Source: JARRKC01 sp963723965
Lineage (GTDB): Bacteria > Acidobacteriota > UBA6911 > RPQK01 > JAPXNP01
Direction: 5' to 3'
Length of the DNA stretch: 64,000 nt
Assembly: GCA_963723965.1 (NCBI GenBank)
Contig: CAVRSV010000008.1
Coordinates: 62,001 to 126,000 of the forward strand
Part shown: piece by piece, positions 44,878 to 52,621 of the stretch
Position numbering within the stretch: the first letter of the stretch is position 1
Layout of the letters: each line of letters starts with the position of its first letter
The notes under the pieces: generated by a model
What the model saw: only the letters and a program-made list of their open reading frames with translations
What the model was told of the DNA's origin: nothing
Databases searched by the model: none
Position numbers and translations under genes: made by a program

Positions 44878-45966
44878 TCACTCCCAGACTCGCAGGCCCT
44901 GGCGCGACAAATAGAAGGGAAGCACGGAGTAGGAACAGGCGGAGATGGCCTTCAGCATGCGGCGTTTCTGGGCCATGTCTCCGTCCGACAGGATGGTGAC
45001 GGACCCTCCGTCTCCGCCGGCACCATTCACTTTGCAGCCGAGAGCGCCGAAGTCTCCCGCAAGGGCGATGATCTCTTCGAACCGGTCGCAGACCAGCCCG
45101 GGGTGGAGCTGACGCTGCAGTTCCGTGTTGCGGTTCATGACCTCACCCAGAGCGGGGAACGAGGCCTCATAGAGCGCGTTTTTGGCCTCCCGGGCCAGAC
45201 CCGTCATTTCCCTCAGCAGGGGAGACTCGTGGGCGCGCTCGCCCAGCTTCTCGATGACCCGCCGGTGGATCTCGCTGGAGTTGTGGGGGCTGCCGATGTA
45301 GACGACCGACAGACGCTGCTCGAGCTCCCACCAGACCGGGTTGGGGAGCTGGATGCCCGACACCGAGGCATGGGGATAGGCGTGCATTTCGATGAAATTG
45401 ATGCCGCCGTAGGCGCTGGCGAGCTGGTCCTGGATGCCGGACTGGAGGCCCAGCTTCTCGGTCTCGATCGAGTGGGCGAGGGCGGCGACTTCGTGGGGGC
45501 ACAGCCGGCCCCGGGTGAGACGGTCCAGGGCTCCGATCAGGGCGACCGACACGGCGGCCGAAGTCCCCGTCGCGGCACCCGGTGGCGCCTCGGAGAAGAT
45601 ATTGATCTCGAGCGAGACGTCCTCGGGAAGGTCCATGATGTCCAGAGCGGCTTCGAGCAGGGGATGCTTGCCCAGGGTCAGGTTGGAAGGCTCGAGGGCG
45701 TAGGTATCCCCGTAGTTCTCCACGGCCAGGGTGAAAGAGCGACTGCCCGGACCGGTCCGGGTGGGGCGGATCTGCACCTCCACGTATGGGTAGATGGCGA
45801 TGTTGAAGACCGCCCCCGAACGGGCAAACCAGGTATCGGTCCATCCTCCGATGTCGCAGATGCGGATGGGAGCGACGGCGTTGATCGAGAGTCCAGAGGT
45901 GAGCGGATCGACGGAATTCAGCATAGCTGGCTGATGATCGTAGTGCCCCGGGTCGGAGGTTGGCAA
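44878..45966 (-). CDS. GHMP-family sugar kinase
   Basis: 362 residues if it starts at the TTG at 45966, which has a GGAGG site just before it; an internal ATG at 45924 is the alternative (348 residues). The GHMP ATP-binding motif SEAPPGAATGTSAAVSVAL is clear, with an N-terminal RICDIGGWTDTWFA substrate segment typical of sugar-binding members and a C-terminal GCKVNGAGGDGGSVTIL. It is closest by eye to heptose/fucose-type kinases. Phosphorylation of a free sugar at C1 or a heptose-7-phosphate at C1 are both plausible. Confidence 0.88.
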   Translation of the reverse strand: MPTSDPGHYDHQPAMLNSVDPLTSGLSINAVAPIRICDIGGWTDTWFARSGAVFNIAIYPYVEVQIRPTRTGPGSRSFTLAVENYGDTYALEPSNLTLGKHPLLEAALDIMDLPEDVSLEINIFSEAPPGAATGTSAAVSVALIGALDRLTRGRLCPHEVAALAHSIETEKLGLQSGIQDQLASAYGGINFIEMHAYPHASVSGIQLPNPVWWELEQRLSVVYIGSPHNSSEIHRRVIEKLGERAHESPLLREMTGLAREAKNALYEASFPALGEVMNRNTELQRQLHPGLVCDRFEEIIALAGDFGALGCKVNGAGGDGGSVTILSDGDMAQKRRMLKAISACSYSVLPFYLSRQGLRVWE

Positions 45967-46137
45967 GCCCCCTCCGCGAGGGTCTCCCCGTTTCTGAGGG
46001 GGAAATCGGGGCCGGCACCCGGGAAGGTCGTCGAACGCGGCGATCTTGACCGGCGAAACGGCCGGATCTACAATCTGTCTGGCTTTTCGCAGACGGGCAG
46101 GCGGTCCGCCTGCGGAAGACCAACTGGGGGACCGGGA

Positions 46138-46758
46138 TTGAGCTGGGGAGATCTTTTCGGCACGGTCGTGGGAGCAAAGCGGCCCGAGGTCTTCAACCTC
46201 GATCTGTCGGGCCGGGAGTTGCTCGAGTTCCCCCGGGAAATACTGGGTCTGCGGAGCCTGACTCAGTTGAGTCTGGAAAACAATCGGATTCGTGCGGTGC
46301 CTGCGGAGATTGGTGGTCTGGCGGACCTTCTCAGCCTGAGTCTGGCCCGCAACGAACTTGGCGAACTGCCGGATGGATTTGGAGAACTACGGGAGATGAT
46401 CCAGCTGAATCTGGGCTGGAATCAGCTGGGCGAACTGCCGGCCGTGCTGGGGCAACTGCAGAATCTGGTTGAGCTCGACCTGAGCCATAACCGACTGCGG
46501 GAGGTTCCGGACGAGATCGGATTGTTGCGGAACCTGGCGCATCTCGACTTGAGTCACAACATGCTTACGGAAATCCCACTGTCGCTGGGACGTCTTCGGA
46601 ACCTCGTGCGGCTCGACCTGGAAGGGAACGATTTGCCGGTGCCGACGGAGATTCTGTCCCGGAAGAATGAGCCGGAACGGATTCTTCGCGCTGTCTTTGA
46701 CGGGGCGGGCGTGAATAGGTGGGGACCTGAGCCGCGCAACCACTCGATGACCTCGTAA
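46138..46758 (+). CDS. Leucine-rich-repeat protein
   Basis: 206 residues from a TTG at 46138 (GTG at 46168 also possible; the frame remains open far upstream but overlaps the GHMP gene antisense). Six to seven LRR units of about 23 residues follow the LxxLxLxxNxLxxLPxxIGxL pattern: LTQLSLENNRIRAVPAEIGG, LVELDLSHNRLREVPDEIGL and LAHLDLSHNMLTEIPLSLGR. No signal peptide or membrane anchor, so probably cytoplasmic. It ends 32 bp before the radical SAM gene. A protein-binding role is certain only in outline. Confidence 0.75.
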   Translation: MSWGDLFGTVVGAKRPEVFNLDLSGRELLEFPREILGLRSLTQLSLENNRIRAVPAEIGGLADLLSLSLARNELGELPDGFGELREMIQLNLGWNQLGELPAVLGQLQNLVELDLSHNRLREVPDEIGLLRNLAHLDLSHNMLTEIPLSLGRLRNLVRLDLEGNDLPVPTEILSRKNEPERILRAVFDGAGVNRWGPEPRNHSMTS

Positions 46759-46790
46759 GCGAGCGAGACACCCAGGGGGAGAGAGTCCAG

Positions 46791-47804
46791 ATGAAGAAAC
46801 TCGACCGAGCACTGGCCACACGGATGGCGTTGAGAGGCAGCTACAGCTACGGCATCCGGAGACCGATCGCCGTCTCTTTCGAATTGACCCATTCCTGCAC
46901 CTGCAACTGCCAACACTGCGATCACGGCGGACGCCTGAAGAAGGAGCCGCGTCTGACCGCGGAGGATTACCGCAAGCTCGAGCGCAAGCTCCGGCCGGCG
47001 CTGCTCCAGCTTTCCGGAGGAGAGCCGACCCTGCGGGACGACCTTCTGGACATCGTTCGCGCCGTCAAGGAACGCAACGGGCTGCCCTATCTGATCGTGG
47101 TTTCCAACGCGAGCGAGCTGACCGAGTCACTCTATCTCGAGTGCCTGAAGGCCGGTGTCAACCAGTTCTCCATCTCGCTCGACTTCCCCGATGAGCGACA
47201 CGATGAGTTCCGGCGCTTGCGGGGGCTGTTCAAGAGGCTGTCGGAGTTGATCCCGACGCTGACGGCCCACGGCCACGGCAACATCGTGATGAACACGGCC
47301 ATCACCCGGTTGAATCTTCCCCATCTCGAACAGTGTTACGAGACCGCCCGGAGCTGGGGAGCCAGCATTTCTTTCAGCGCCTACACCTGGCAGCGAACCG
47401 GCAACGAGGATTTCAACATCCGCACCCCGGAAGATCTCGAGCTCCTGCGCACGACCGTGGGCCGGCTGCTGGAACTGAAGAAGGGCGGCGCCCGCATCGA
47501 GAATTCGGACTGGACGCTGTCGGGAACTTACGAGTTCTTCAAGAACCAGGGGGCTCCCGGCTGTCGGGCAGGCCAGCGCTATATGGTCGTCAACCCGGAC
47601 GGCACCTTCCGGCCCTGCTCCATGTACGACCTGAAGTACAAAAGCGTGTCCGAGATGAAGCGGGAGTTCGTCCGGAACAACACCTGCGGCTCCTGCTACG
47701 TGTCGATTCGTGCCTATCTCAGTCAGGACTACTGGCCCCTGCTCAGCCAGAACGTCCGCGAGCGCGTTCTGAAGTCGAACAACGGCTGCGGTTGCGAAGA
47801 ATAG
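46791..47804 (+). CDS. Radical SAM protein with SPASM-like C-terminus
   Basis: 337 residues. The Fe4S4 motif is C36-x3-C40-x2-C43 within THSCTCNCQHCDHGG, with an extra Cys 38 inside. The SAM-binding region LQLSGGEPTLRDDLLDIV and the beta-barrel blocks (QFSISLDFPDERHDEF, GNIVMNTAITRLNL) are intact. The C-terminal part has Cys residues spaced as in SPASM auxiliary-cluster domains (GCRAGQRYMV, FRPCSMYD, NTCGSCYVS), then an unusual terminal GCGCEE. Such enzymes modify peptides or proteins (RiPP or sactipeptide maturation) or mature quinohemoproteins. No precursor peptide was found nearby. The ATG at 46791 has GGGGGAG upstream. Confidence 0.9.
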   Translation: MKKLDRALATRMALRGSYSYGIRRPIAVSFELTHSCTCNCQHCDHGGRLKKEPRLTAEDYRKLERKLRPALLQLSGGEPTLRDDLLDIVRAVKERNGLPYLIVVSNASELTESLYLECLKAGVNQFSISLDFPDERHDEFRRLRGLFKRLSELIPTLTAHGHGNIVMNTAITRLNLPHLEQCYETARSWGASISFSAYTWQRTGNEDFNIRTPEDLELLRTTVGRLLELKKGGARIENSDWTLSGTYEFFKNQGAPGCRAGQRYMVVNPDGTFRPCSMYDLKYKSVSEMKREFVRNNTCGSCYVSIRAYLSQDYWPLLSQNVRERVLKSNNGCGCEE

Positions 47805-47858
47805 CGGCGGGTTCCGGGTCGGAGCCCTGCGCCCCAGGAGTCCGGAGAGGAACCCGGG

Positions 47859-49412
47859 CTACTTCCGAAAAGCCCGGAAATGCCGCTCGAAGTGCTCTCC
47901 GAGACAGCGGAAGTGGATCTCCTCGTGCCCGTCCAGAGCGCCCAGGAGGCGCGTCCGGAAACGGGAGCCGCCGTCGGAGGTGACGCTCGTCAGGACGTCA
48001 CCGAAGGCGACGTGCAGGACCTGCCGGAGATCGTCGTTGGTGCGGACCTGCTCGTCACACACCTCCGGATCCGGATCGGCGGATTCGGGAACCCGGTCGA
48101 GATCGGCGGAGACGTGGTAGCTGGCCCGGGCGCGCTCATACGAGGCGCGGGAAAATCGCCAGATTTCCGCGAACAGGTCCGGATCGATCCGGAGCAGGGC
48201 GCGCAGGGCCTCGAGATAGCTCGTCCCGGCTGTCTTGACATGGATCTGTTCCCCGCCCAGACGGGCGAAGATGGGATAGATGCTGAACTTGTCGCTGCCC
48301 GAGTGCAGGCTGAGGCGATAGCCACCGAAGCTGTCCCGGACGGCCACGTGGCGGGCAAACTGGGCCTCGAACTCCGCCAGGTCTCCGCGAAAGTCCACAC
48401 CCTTTTCAAAGCGGCCGACGAAGCGCGGCGCCAGGCTGTCGATCGGGACGCCGAGCCGGCGCAGTTCGCGGACCAGCAGGAAATGTTCAAAGGGCGTCGT
48501 CACGGCCTCGGTCTCGTCGACCGAGATCTCGACCTGACAGGACTCGCGGCCCGCCCGCCGAACCAGATGCTCGGACAAAGAGCGCAGCTGGACCAGGACC
48601 TTCCCGTATTTGACCGCGGCGCGCCGGACCTCGTCGCTCGTTCCGACGAGACTCGCGCCGCCGGTCAGCCGGAATTCGCGATCCCCGTAGTCTTCGAGCA
48701 GCCTCTCCGGCGAGGTTTCCAGTCCGCTCCAGGGCAGCGCCGCCAGTCGGCGTGCGAGTTCCGCCGGCTCCAGGTGGTCAGCCTCGTTGTCCACGTGATC
48801 GCCGGGATCGAAGGTGAAGAAGAGGAACCCGGAAGCGAGGACCCGGTCGATGTCGCGCGTGGTCTTGAGATGATCTCCGTCGGCGCCGAATCCGTCCGAA
48901 TAGCCTTCCTGGAACACGGCGAAGGTGGCGCAGTCCATCACTTCGTCGGGTGTCCGGCCGGTCCGTTCGAGCTCCCGGATCGACTGCTGCGCCAGGACCG
49001 GAAACAGCCCGGTGCCGGCCACGGCGCGCAAATGGGCCGGGCCGGCCAGGCCCAACCGGTCGCCGAGGCCGAAGGATCGGCCGCGACCGATGCGCCTGGG
49101 AGACGTCCAGTCGATCGAGGACCGCAGGAATTCGGCGTTGCCGTGGGAGAGCGGTCCGCGGGCAAAGTGGCTGCCGTCGACCAGCGCAGTGCCGGTCTCC
49201 GTTTCGAAGCCCCGCGGCGGCGCCGAGCCTCTCGGCGACAGGACGCCGAGACGGCGTCCTGTCGGAGCCCGGAAGACAAACAGGAGGAGGTCGTCGTGCC
49301 GGCACACGGACGGCGGGTAGAGGCGGAGGATCTCTCCTCCCTCGACGGTGCAGGAACCGTCGGAGTCCCGGTCCAGGTTCTCGGCGAATTCGCGGGTCAG
49401 CGCTGGTGTCAT
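47859..49412 (-). CDS. uxaE: Tagaturonate/fructuronate epimerase UxaE
   Basis: 517 residues. It resembles UxaE, which interconverts D-tagaturonate and D-fructuronate in galacturonate breakdown: recognisable blocks include TFAVFQEGYSDGFGADGDHL, FTFDPGDHVDNEADHL, QVEISVDETEAVTTPFEHF and RLSLHSGSDKFSIYPI. The start ATG at 49412 overlaps the stop of uxaC by four bases (ATGA), so they form one translationally coupled operon. That pairing with a uronate isomerase is strong context for the assignment. Assigned from recall of the family, so specificity remains to be tested. Confidence 0.85.
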   Translation of the reverse strand: MTPALTREFAENLDRDSDGSCTVEGGEILRLYPPSVCRHDDLLLFVFRAPTGRRLGVLSPRGSAPPRGFETETGTALVDGSHFARGPLSHGNAEFLRSSIDWTSPRRIGRGRSFGLGDRLGLAGPAHLRAVAGTGLFPVLAQQSIRELERTGRTPDEVMDCATFAVFQEGYSDGFGADGDHLKTTRDIDRVLASGFLFFTFDPGDHVDNEADHLEPAELARRLAALPWSGLETSPERLLEDYGDREFRLTGGASLVGTSDEVRRAAVKYGKVLVQLRSLSEHLVRRAGRESCQVEISVDETEAVTTPFEHFLLVRELRRLGVPIDSLAPRFVGRFEKGVDFRGDLAEFEAQFARHVAVRDSFGGYRLSLHSGSDKFSIYPIFARLGGEQIHVKTAGTSYLEALRALLRIDPDLFAEIWRFSRASYERARASYHVSADLDRVPESADPDPEVCDEQVRTNDDLRQVLHVAFGDVLTSVTSDGGSRFRTRLLGALDGHEEIHFRCLGEHFERHFRAFRK

Positions 49413-50773
49413 TGCAGGAAGAGCTCCTTCGCGCGATCGTGGCAGAGTCGTCGCACCAGGCGTTCGGCCGGCTCTTCGGGGATCTGTCCGCGCTCGACCA
49501 TTTCGCCCGCGACCTGACACAGGACCCGCCGAAACATCTCGGTGCGGGAGCCGAACGAAATCAGCTTCCGCGAGTCGGTCACCATGCCGGCATGGTTCGC
49601 CAGCAGATCGACCGTCGCCAGGTACTTGAGCTGGGTCTCCATCCCGTAGGGACTGTCGTTCCACCACCAGGCCGAGCCCAGGAACAGGTTGGGGAAAGCG
49701 CGGGCCAGCGTGGCCAGCGTCGGCAGGTGGGTCGGATCGACGCAATAGAGCACGATCTTCAGCGAGCCGTCGAAGTGGTTGAGGAAATGGTGCAGGTTGC
49801 GGACGAACTCGACGGCCTGGGTCGAGAGGTCGCCTCCCGAATCGAGCCCCAGCGATTCGAGGAGGCTGAGGCGGTAATCCCGGACGGCCCCGATGTGCAA
49901 TTGCATGACCCAGCCGGCATCGCGGTTCAGTTCGCCGAACAGATGCAGCAGATGGGCCTTGAAATCGCCGATTTCGTCGGGTGTGAGCACGTCGCCGTCC
50001 CAGCGGCGCCGGTGGAGATCGGCGGCCCGGGACTCGGGGACCGCTCGAGACGTGGGGACGGCCAGGCCGTGATCGCTGGCGACGCAGCCCAGGGCCCGAA
50101 AACAGGCGTGGCTGCCGGCGAGGGCGGCTTTGAGGCCTTTCAGCGAGGAGGGGGATTCTCCGAACTGGGCGCACAGCCCCTCGATGAAGGTGCGCCATGC
50201 GGGAGCTTCGATGTTCATGGCCTTGTCGGGTCGCCATGTCGGCAGAATCCGCAGGCGGTCACACTCGCTGCGCGCGCGCTCATGGGAGGGCAGCCGGGCG
50301 GACGGATCATCGGTGGTGCACATGACTTCGACGCGCATGCGCTCGAGCACGGCCTGCGGTTTCATCTCGGGCCGGGCCAGAGCTTCCCGGGTCCGGTCCC
50401 AGATCGCATCGGCCGAACTCCGGCAGATGACCTCGTCGATGCCGAACTGGCGGCGCAGATCGAGATGGATCCACTCGTAGGTCGGATTGCCCGCGAAGTC
50501 CGGGAAAACCTCGGCCAGGGAGCGCCACTTCTCCAGATGCGAGGCCGATCCCGTGATCCGATCCTCGGACACGCCACGCCGCCGCATGAGCTCCCAGACA
50601 TAATGGTCGGTCGCCCCCTCGACCTGCCAGAGGTCGGCCCAGTTTTCATTGGCGGTGATCTCGCCGGCGTCGGCGTGATTGTGGGCATCGATGATCGGAA
50701 GATCGCGGACGAGGGGAAAGAGCTCTCGTGCCGCGGGACTGGTCAACAGGTAATTCTCATCCAGGAAACTCAT
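49409..50773 (-). CDS. uxaC: Uronate isomerase UxaC
   Basis: 454 residues, family length. It converts glucuronate to fructuronate and galacturonate to tagaturonate. The amidohydrolase-like metal site opens with IIDAHNHADAG (HNH at 31-33), and MCTTDDPSARL, a long GDVLTPDEIGDFKAHLLHL and the Trp-rich LGSAWWWNDSPYGME block match the family. It is first in the operon with uxaE. The next steps of the pathway (uxaB, uxuB, kdgK, kdgA) are not in the window. GGAGGAG upstream of the start at 50773. Confidence 0.95.
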   Translation of the reverse strand: MSFLDENYLLTSPAARELFPLVRDLPIIDAHNHADAGEITANENWADLWQVEGATDHYVWELMRRRGVSEDRITGSASHLEKWRSLAEVFPDFAGNPTYEWIHLDLRRQFGIDEVICRSSADAIWDRTREALARPEMKPQAVLERMRVEVMCTTDDPSARLPSHERARSECDRLRILPTWRPDKAMNIEAPAWRTFIEGLCAQFGESPSSLKGLKAALAGSHACFRALGCVASDHGLAVPTSRAVPESRAADLHRRRWDGDVLTPDEIGDFKAHLLHLFGELNRDAGWVMQLHIGAVRDYRLSLLESLGLDSGGDLSTQAVEFVRNLHHFLNHFDGSLKIVLYCVDPTHLPTLATLARAFPNLFLGSAWWWNDSPYGMETQLKYLATVDLLANHAGMVTDSRKLISFGSRTEMFRRVLCQVAGEMVERGQIPEEPAERLVRRLCHDRAKELFLQ

Positions 50774-51456
50774 GGACTGCTCCTCCGGAACGGCGTGAAT
50801 GTGACGCGACGCGCACGCGCATTAAATCGCAAAGGCCCCCGGCTGGCAATCTTCCTCCCAGGGACACCGCAGGCGTCCCTGGACCCCGGGGAAGCCTGCT
50901 ATGGCTCTCGAGTCGCCGCGGTGGCGGAGCAGTTTAGTCCAAGGCGGCTGTGGTGCACGCTGGCACCCCCGACGCCGCAGGCGTCCCTGGAGTGCGGAAG
51001 CTTGCTTCCGCTTTCGATTCGCCCGGCGCACCCATACCGACTCGCACAGCCAAGCCACCGCCGCCGAAGCCCGGGCGCACCTCGGACCGAGGCCCCTCCA
51101 CGGAAAGCGGCAGCAAGCTGCCGCAGTCCAAGGCGGCTTCGCCGCGGCGGCGGAGCAGTTTAGTCCAAGGCGGCTGTGGCTGCACGCTGGCACCCCCGAC
51201 GCCGCAGGCGTCCCTGGAGTGCGGGAGCTTGCTCCCGCTTTCGGTTCGCCCGGAACACCCATGCCGACTCCCACCGGCGCCGGGCGGCCAACCCCCGCCG
51301 AAGCCCGGGCGCACCTCGGACCGAGGCCCCTCCACGGAAAGCGGCAGCAAGCTGCCGCAGTCCAAGGCGGCTTCGCCGCGGTGGCGGAGCAGTCTAATCC
51401 AGGGCGGCTTCGCTGCACGCTCGCCACCACCGGCCGGTCTACCGGGTGAGGACTCC
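50774..51456. other. 683-bp intergenic region, mostly repeat, no gene seen
   Basis: Between uxaC (start 50773) and the PA0069 gene (end 51457). Almost all of it is the second multi-palindrome array. Apparent open frames here mirror repeat periodicity. Confidence 0.7.
50862..51424. repeat. Multi-palindrome repeat array, copy B (227-bp period)
   Basis: Full units start with GACGCCGCAGGCGTC at 50971 and 51198, with a partial unit near 50862. Each contains the same palindromes as the array at 9231: GACGCCGCAGGCGTC, GCGG(G/A)AGCTTGC-type, GCGGCAGCAAGCTGCCGC and GGCGGCTTCGCCGC. Unit length differs from array A by a roughly 55-bp insertion between palindromes, around a GCGGAGCAGTTTAGTCC segment. 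Confidence 0.88.
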
Positions 51457-52497
51457 TCACAGCAGCGGCAACCGCATCTGGCCGCTCCGGCGGAACGCCT
51501 CGGCGGAGGGCGTCGGCAGCTGCTCGCGCAGGCCGAGCTTCCGGCGGGTCTTCTCGAAGAGCTGTTCGATCTGGCGGGCGTAGAAGCCTTCCCCCTGCAT
51601 GCGGCGGTGAAAGCGGGAGTCGTTGAGGCGGCCCGAGCGGACTTCACGGATTCGATGGAGCACCCGCTCGGCACGCAACGGAACGTGGCGGCCGAGCCAG
51701 TTTTCGAAAAGCTCCCCGACCCCGTGCGGCAGACGCAGCAGCTGGTAGCGGGCGCTCCAGGCTCCATGATCCCGGGCGGCCTCCAGAATCCGGGGAATCT
51801 CGTGGTCGGTCAGGCCGGGAATGACGGGCGCCACCATCACGGCGACGGGGATTCCGTTGCGGGCCAGCTCCTCGATGGCGGCCAGACGCCGCTCGGGGAT
51901 CGAAGTGCGGGGCTCCATGACGCGCTGCAGGCTCGTCTCGAGCGTGGTGATCGAGATCGAGACGTTCAGGGCGTTGACGCGAGCGAGCTCCGTCAGGAGG
52001 TCCAGGTCCCGGGTGACGAGATGGTTCTTGGTGACGATGGCGACGGGGTTGCGGAATTCGGCGAGGACTTCGAGGCAGCTCCGTGTCAGCCGCAGCTTGC
52101 GTTCGACCGGCTGGTAGCAGTCGGTCACCCCCGACAGGGCCACGAGGCGAGGCCGCCAGCTTGGGGAAGCGAGCTCGCGGCGCAGCAGCCGGGCCGCCGC
52201 GGTCTTCACCAGTATCCGGGACTCGAAGTCCAGTCCGGCGGAGAAGCCGAGGTATTCGTGGGTGGGCCGGGCGTAGCAGTAGATGCAGCCATGCTCGCAT
52301 CCGCGGTAGGGATTGATGCTCCGATCGAACCCGATATCGGGACTGTCGTTCGACGAGAGGATCGATCCCGTGCGGTCGATGAGGAATTCCGTGTCCCGTT
52401 CGGGCTGCTCTCCCGCCTCCCGTTGGAGATGGAGCCGCTCGAACCGGTTTCCGGGATTGTCGGGAGTGCCGCGTCCTTTCATGAGAGGGTGCTTCAC
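51457..52497 (-). CDS. PA0069-type radical SAM protein
   Basis: 346 residues. The radical SAM cluster is C67-x3-C71-x2-C74 in NPYRGCEHGCIYCYARPTH; KGRGTPDNPGNRFERLH at the N-terminus is typical of this conserved group, related to spore photoproduct lyase. GTG at 52497 is the likely start, with GGGAGGGG about 11 bases upstream; an ATG lies five codons in. Role unproven, possibly nucleic-acid or tRNA-related. It diverges from the Memo-AMMECR1 gene, but sequence excludes it from being the AmrS radical SAM usually found with that protein. Confidence 0.9.
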   Translation of the reverse strand: MKHPLMKGRGTPDNPGNRFERLHLQREAGEQPERDTEFLIDRTGSILSSNDSPDIGFDRSINPYRGCEHGCIYCYARPTHEYLGFSAGLDFESRILVKTAAARLLRRELASPSWRPRLVALSGVTDCYQPVERKLRLTRSCLEVLAEFRNPVAIVTKNHLVTRDLDLLTELARVNALNVSISITTLETSLQRVMEPRTSIPERRLAAIEELARNGIPVAVMVAPVIPGLTDHEIPRILEAARDHGAWSARYQLLRLPHGVGELFENWLGRHVPLRAERVLHRIREVRSGRLNDSRFHRRMQGEGFYARQIEQLFEKTRRKLGLREQLPTPSAEAFRRSGQMRLPLL

Positions 52498-52547
52498 CTT
52501 TTGTTCACCCCTCCCATGATACTCGTCGTGTCTGAAAAGTGCAGGCT

Positions 52548-52575
52548 TTGGATCCCGGCGCCCGGGGCGTAGAAT
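52548..52575 (+). promoter_or_regulatory. Promoter candidate for the Memo-AMMECR1 gene
   Basis: TTGGAT, a 16-bp spacer and TAGAAT, about 47 bp before the ATG at 52622. Each hexamer matches the sigma-70 consensus at four or five positions. Lies in the divergent gap with the PA0069 gene. Confidence 0.35.
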
Positions 52576-52621
52576 ACGAGCAGACGTCCAACCGCCATCG
52601 GCGTCTCATGGAGTGGGCAGC

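Noticed and set aside
44722..46137. In-frame upstream extension of the LRR gene
   Set aside because: The extra part is antisense to the GHMP kinase and has no LRR pattern. The LRR is placed from 46138 instead.
51457..52497. AmrS, the radical SAM of the AmmeMemoRadiSam system
   Set aside because: The CEHGCIYC and NPGNRFE features fit the PA0069 group, not AmrS.
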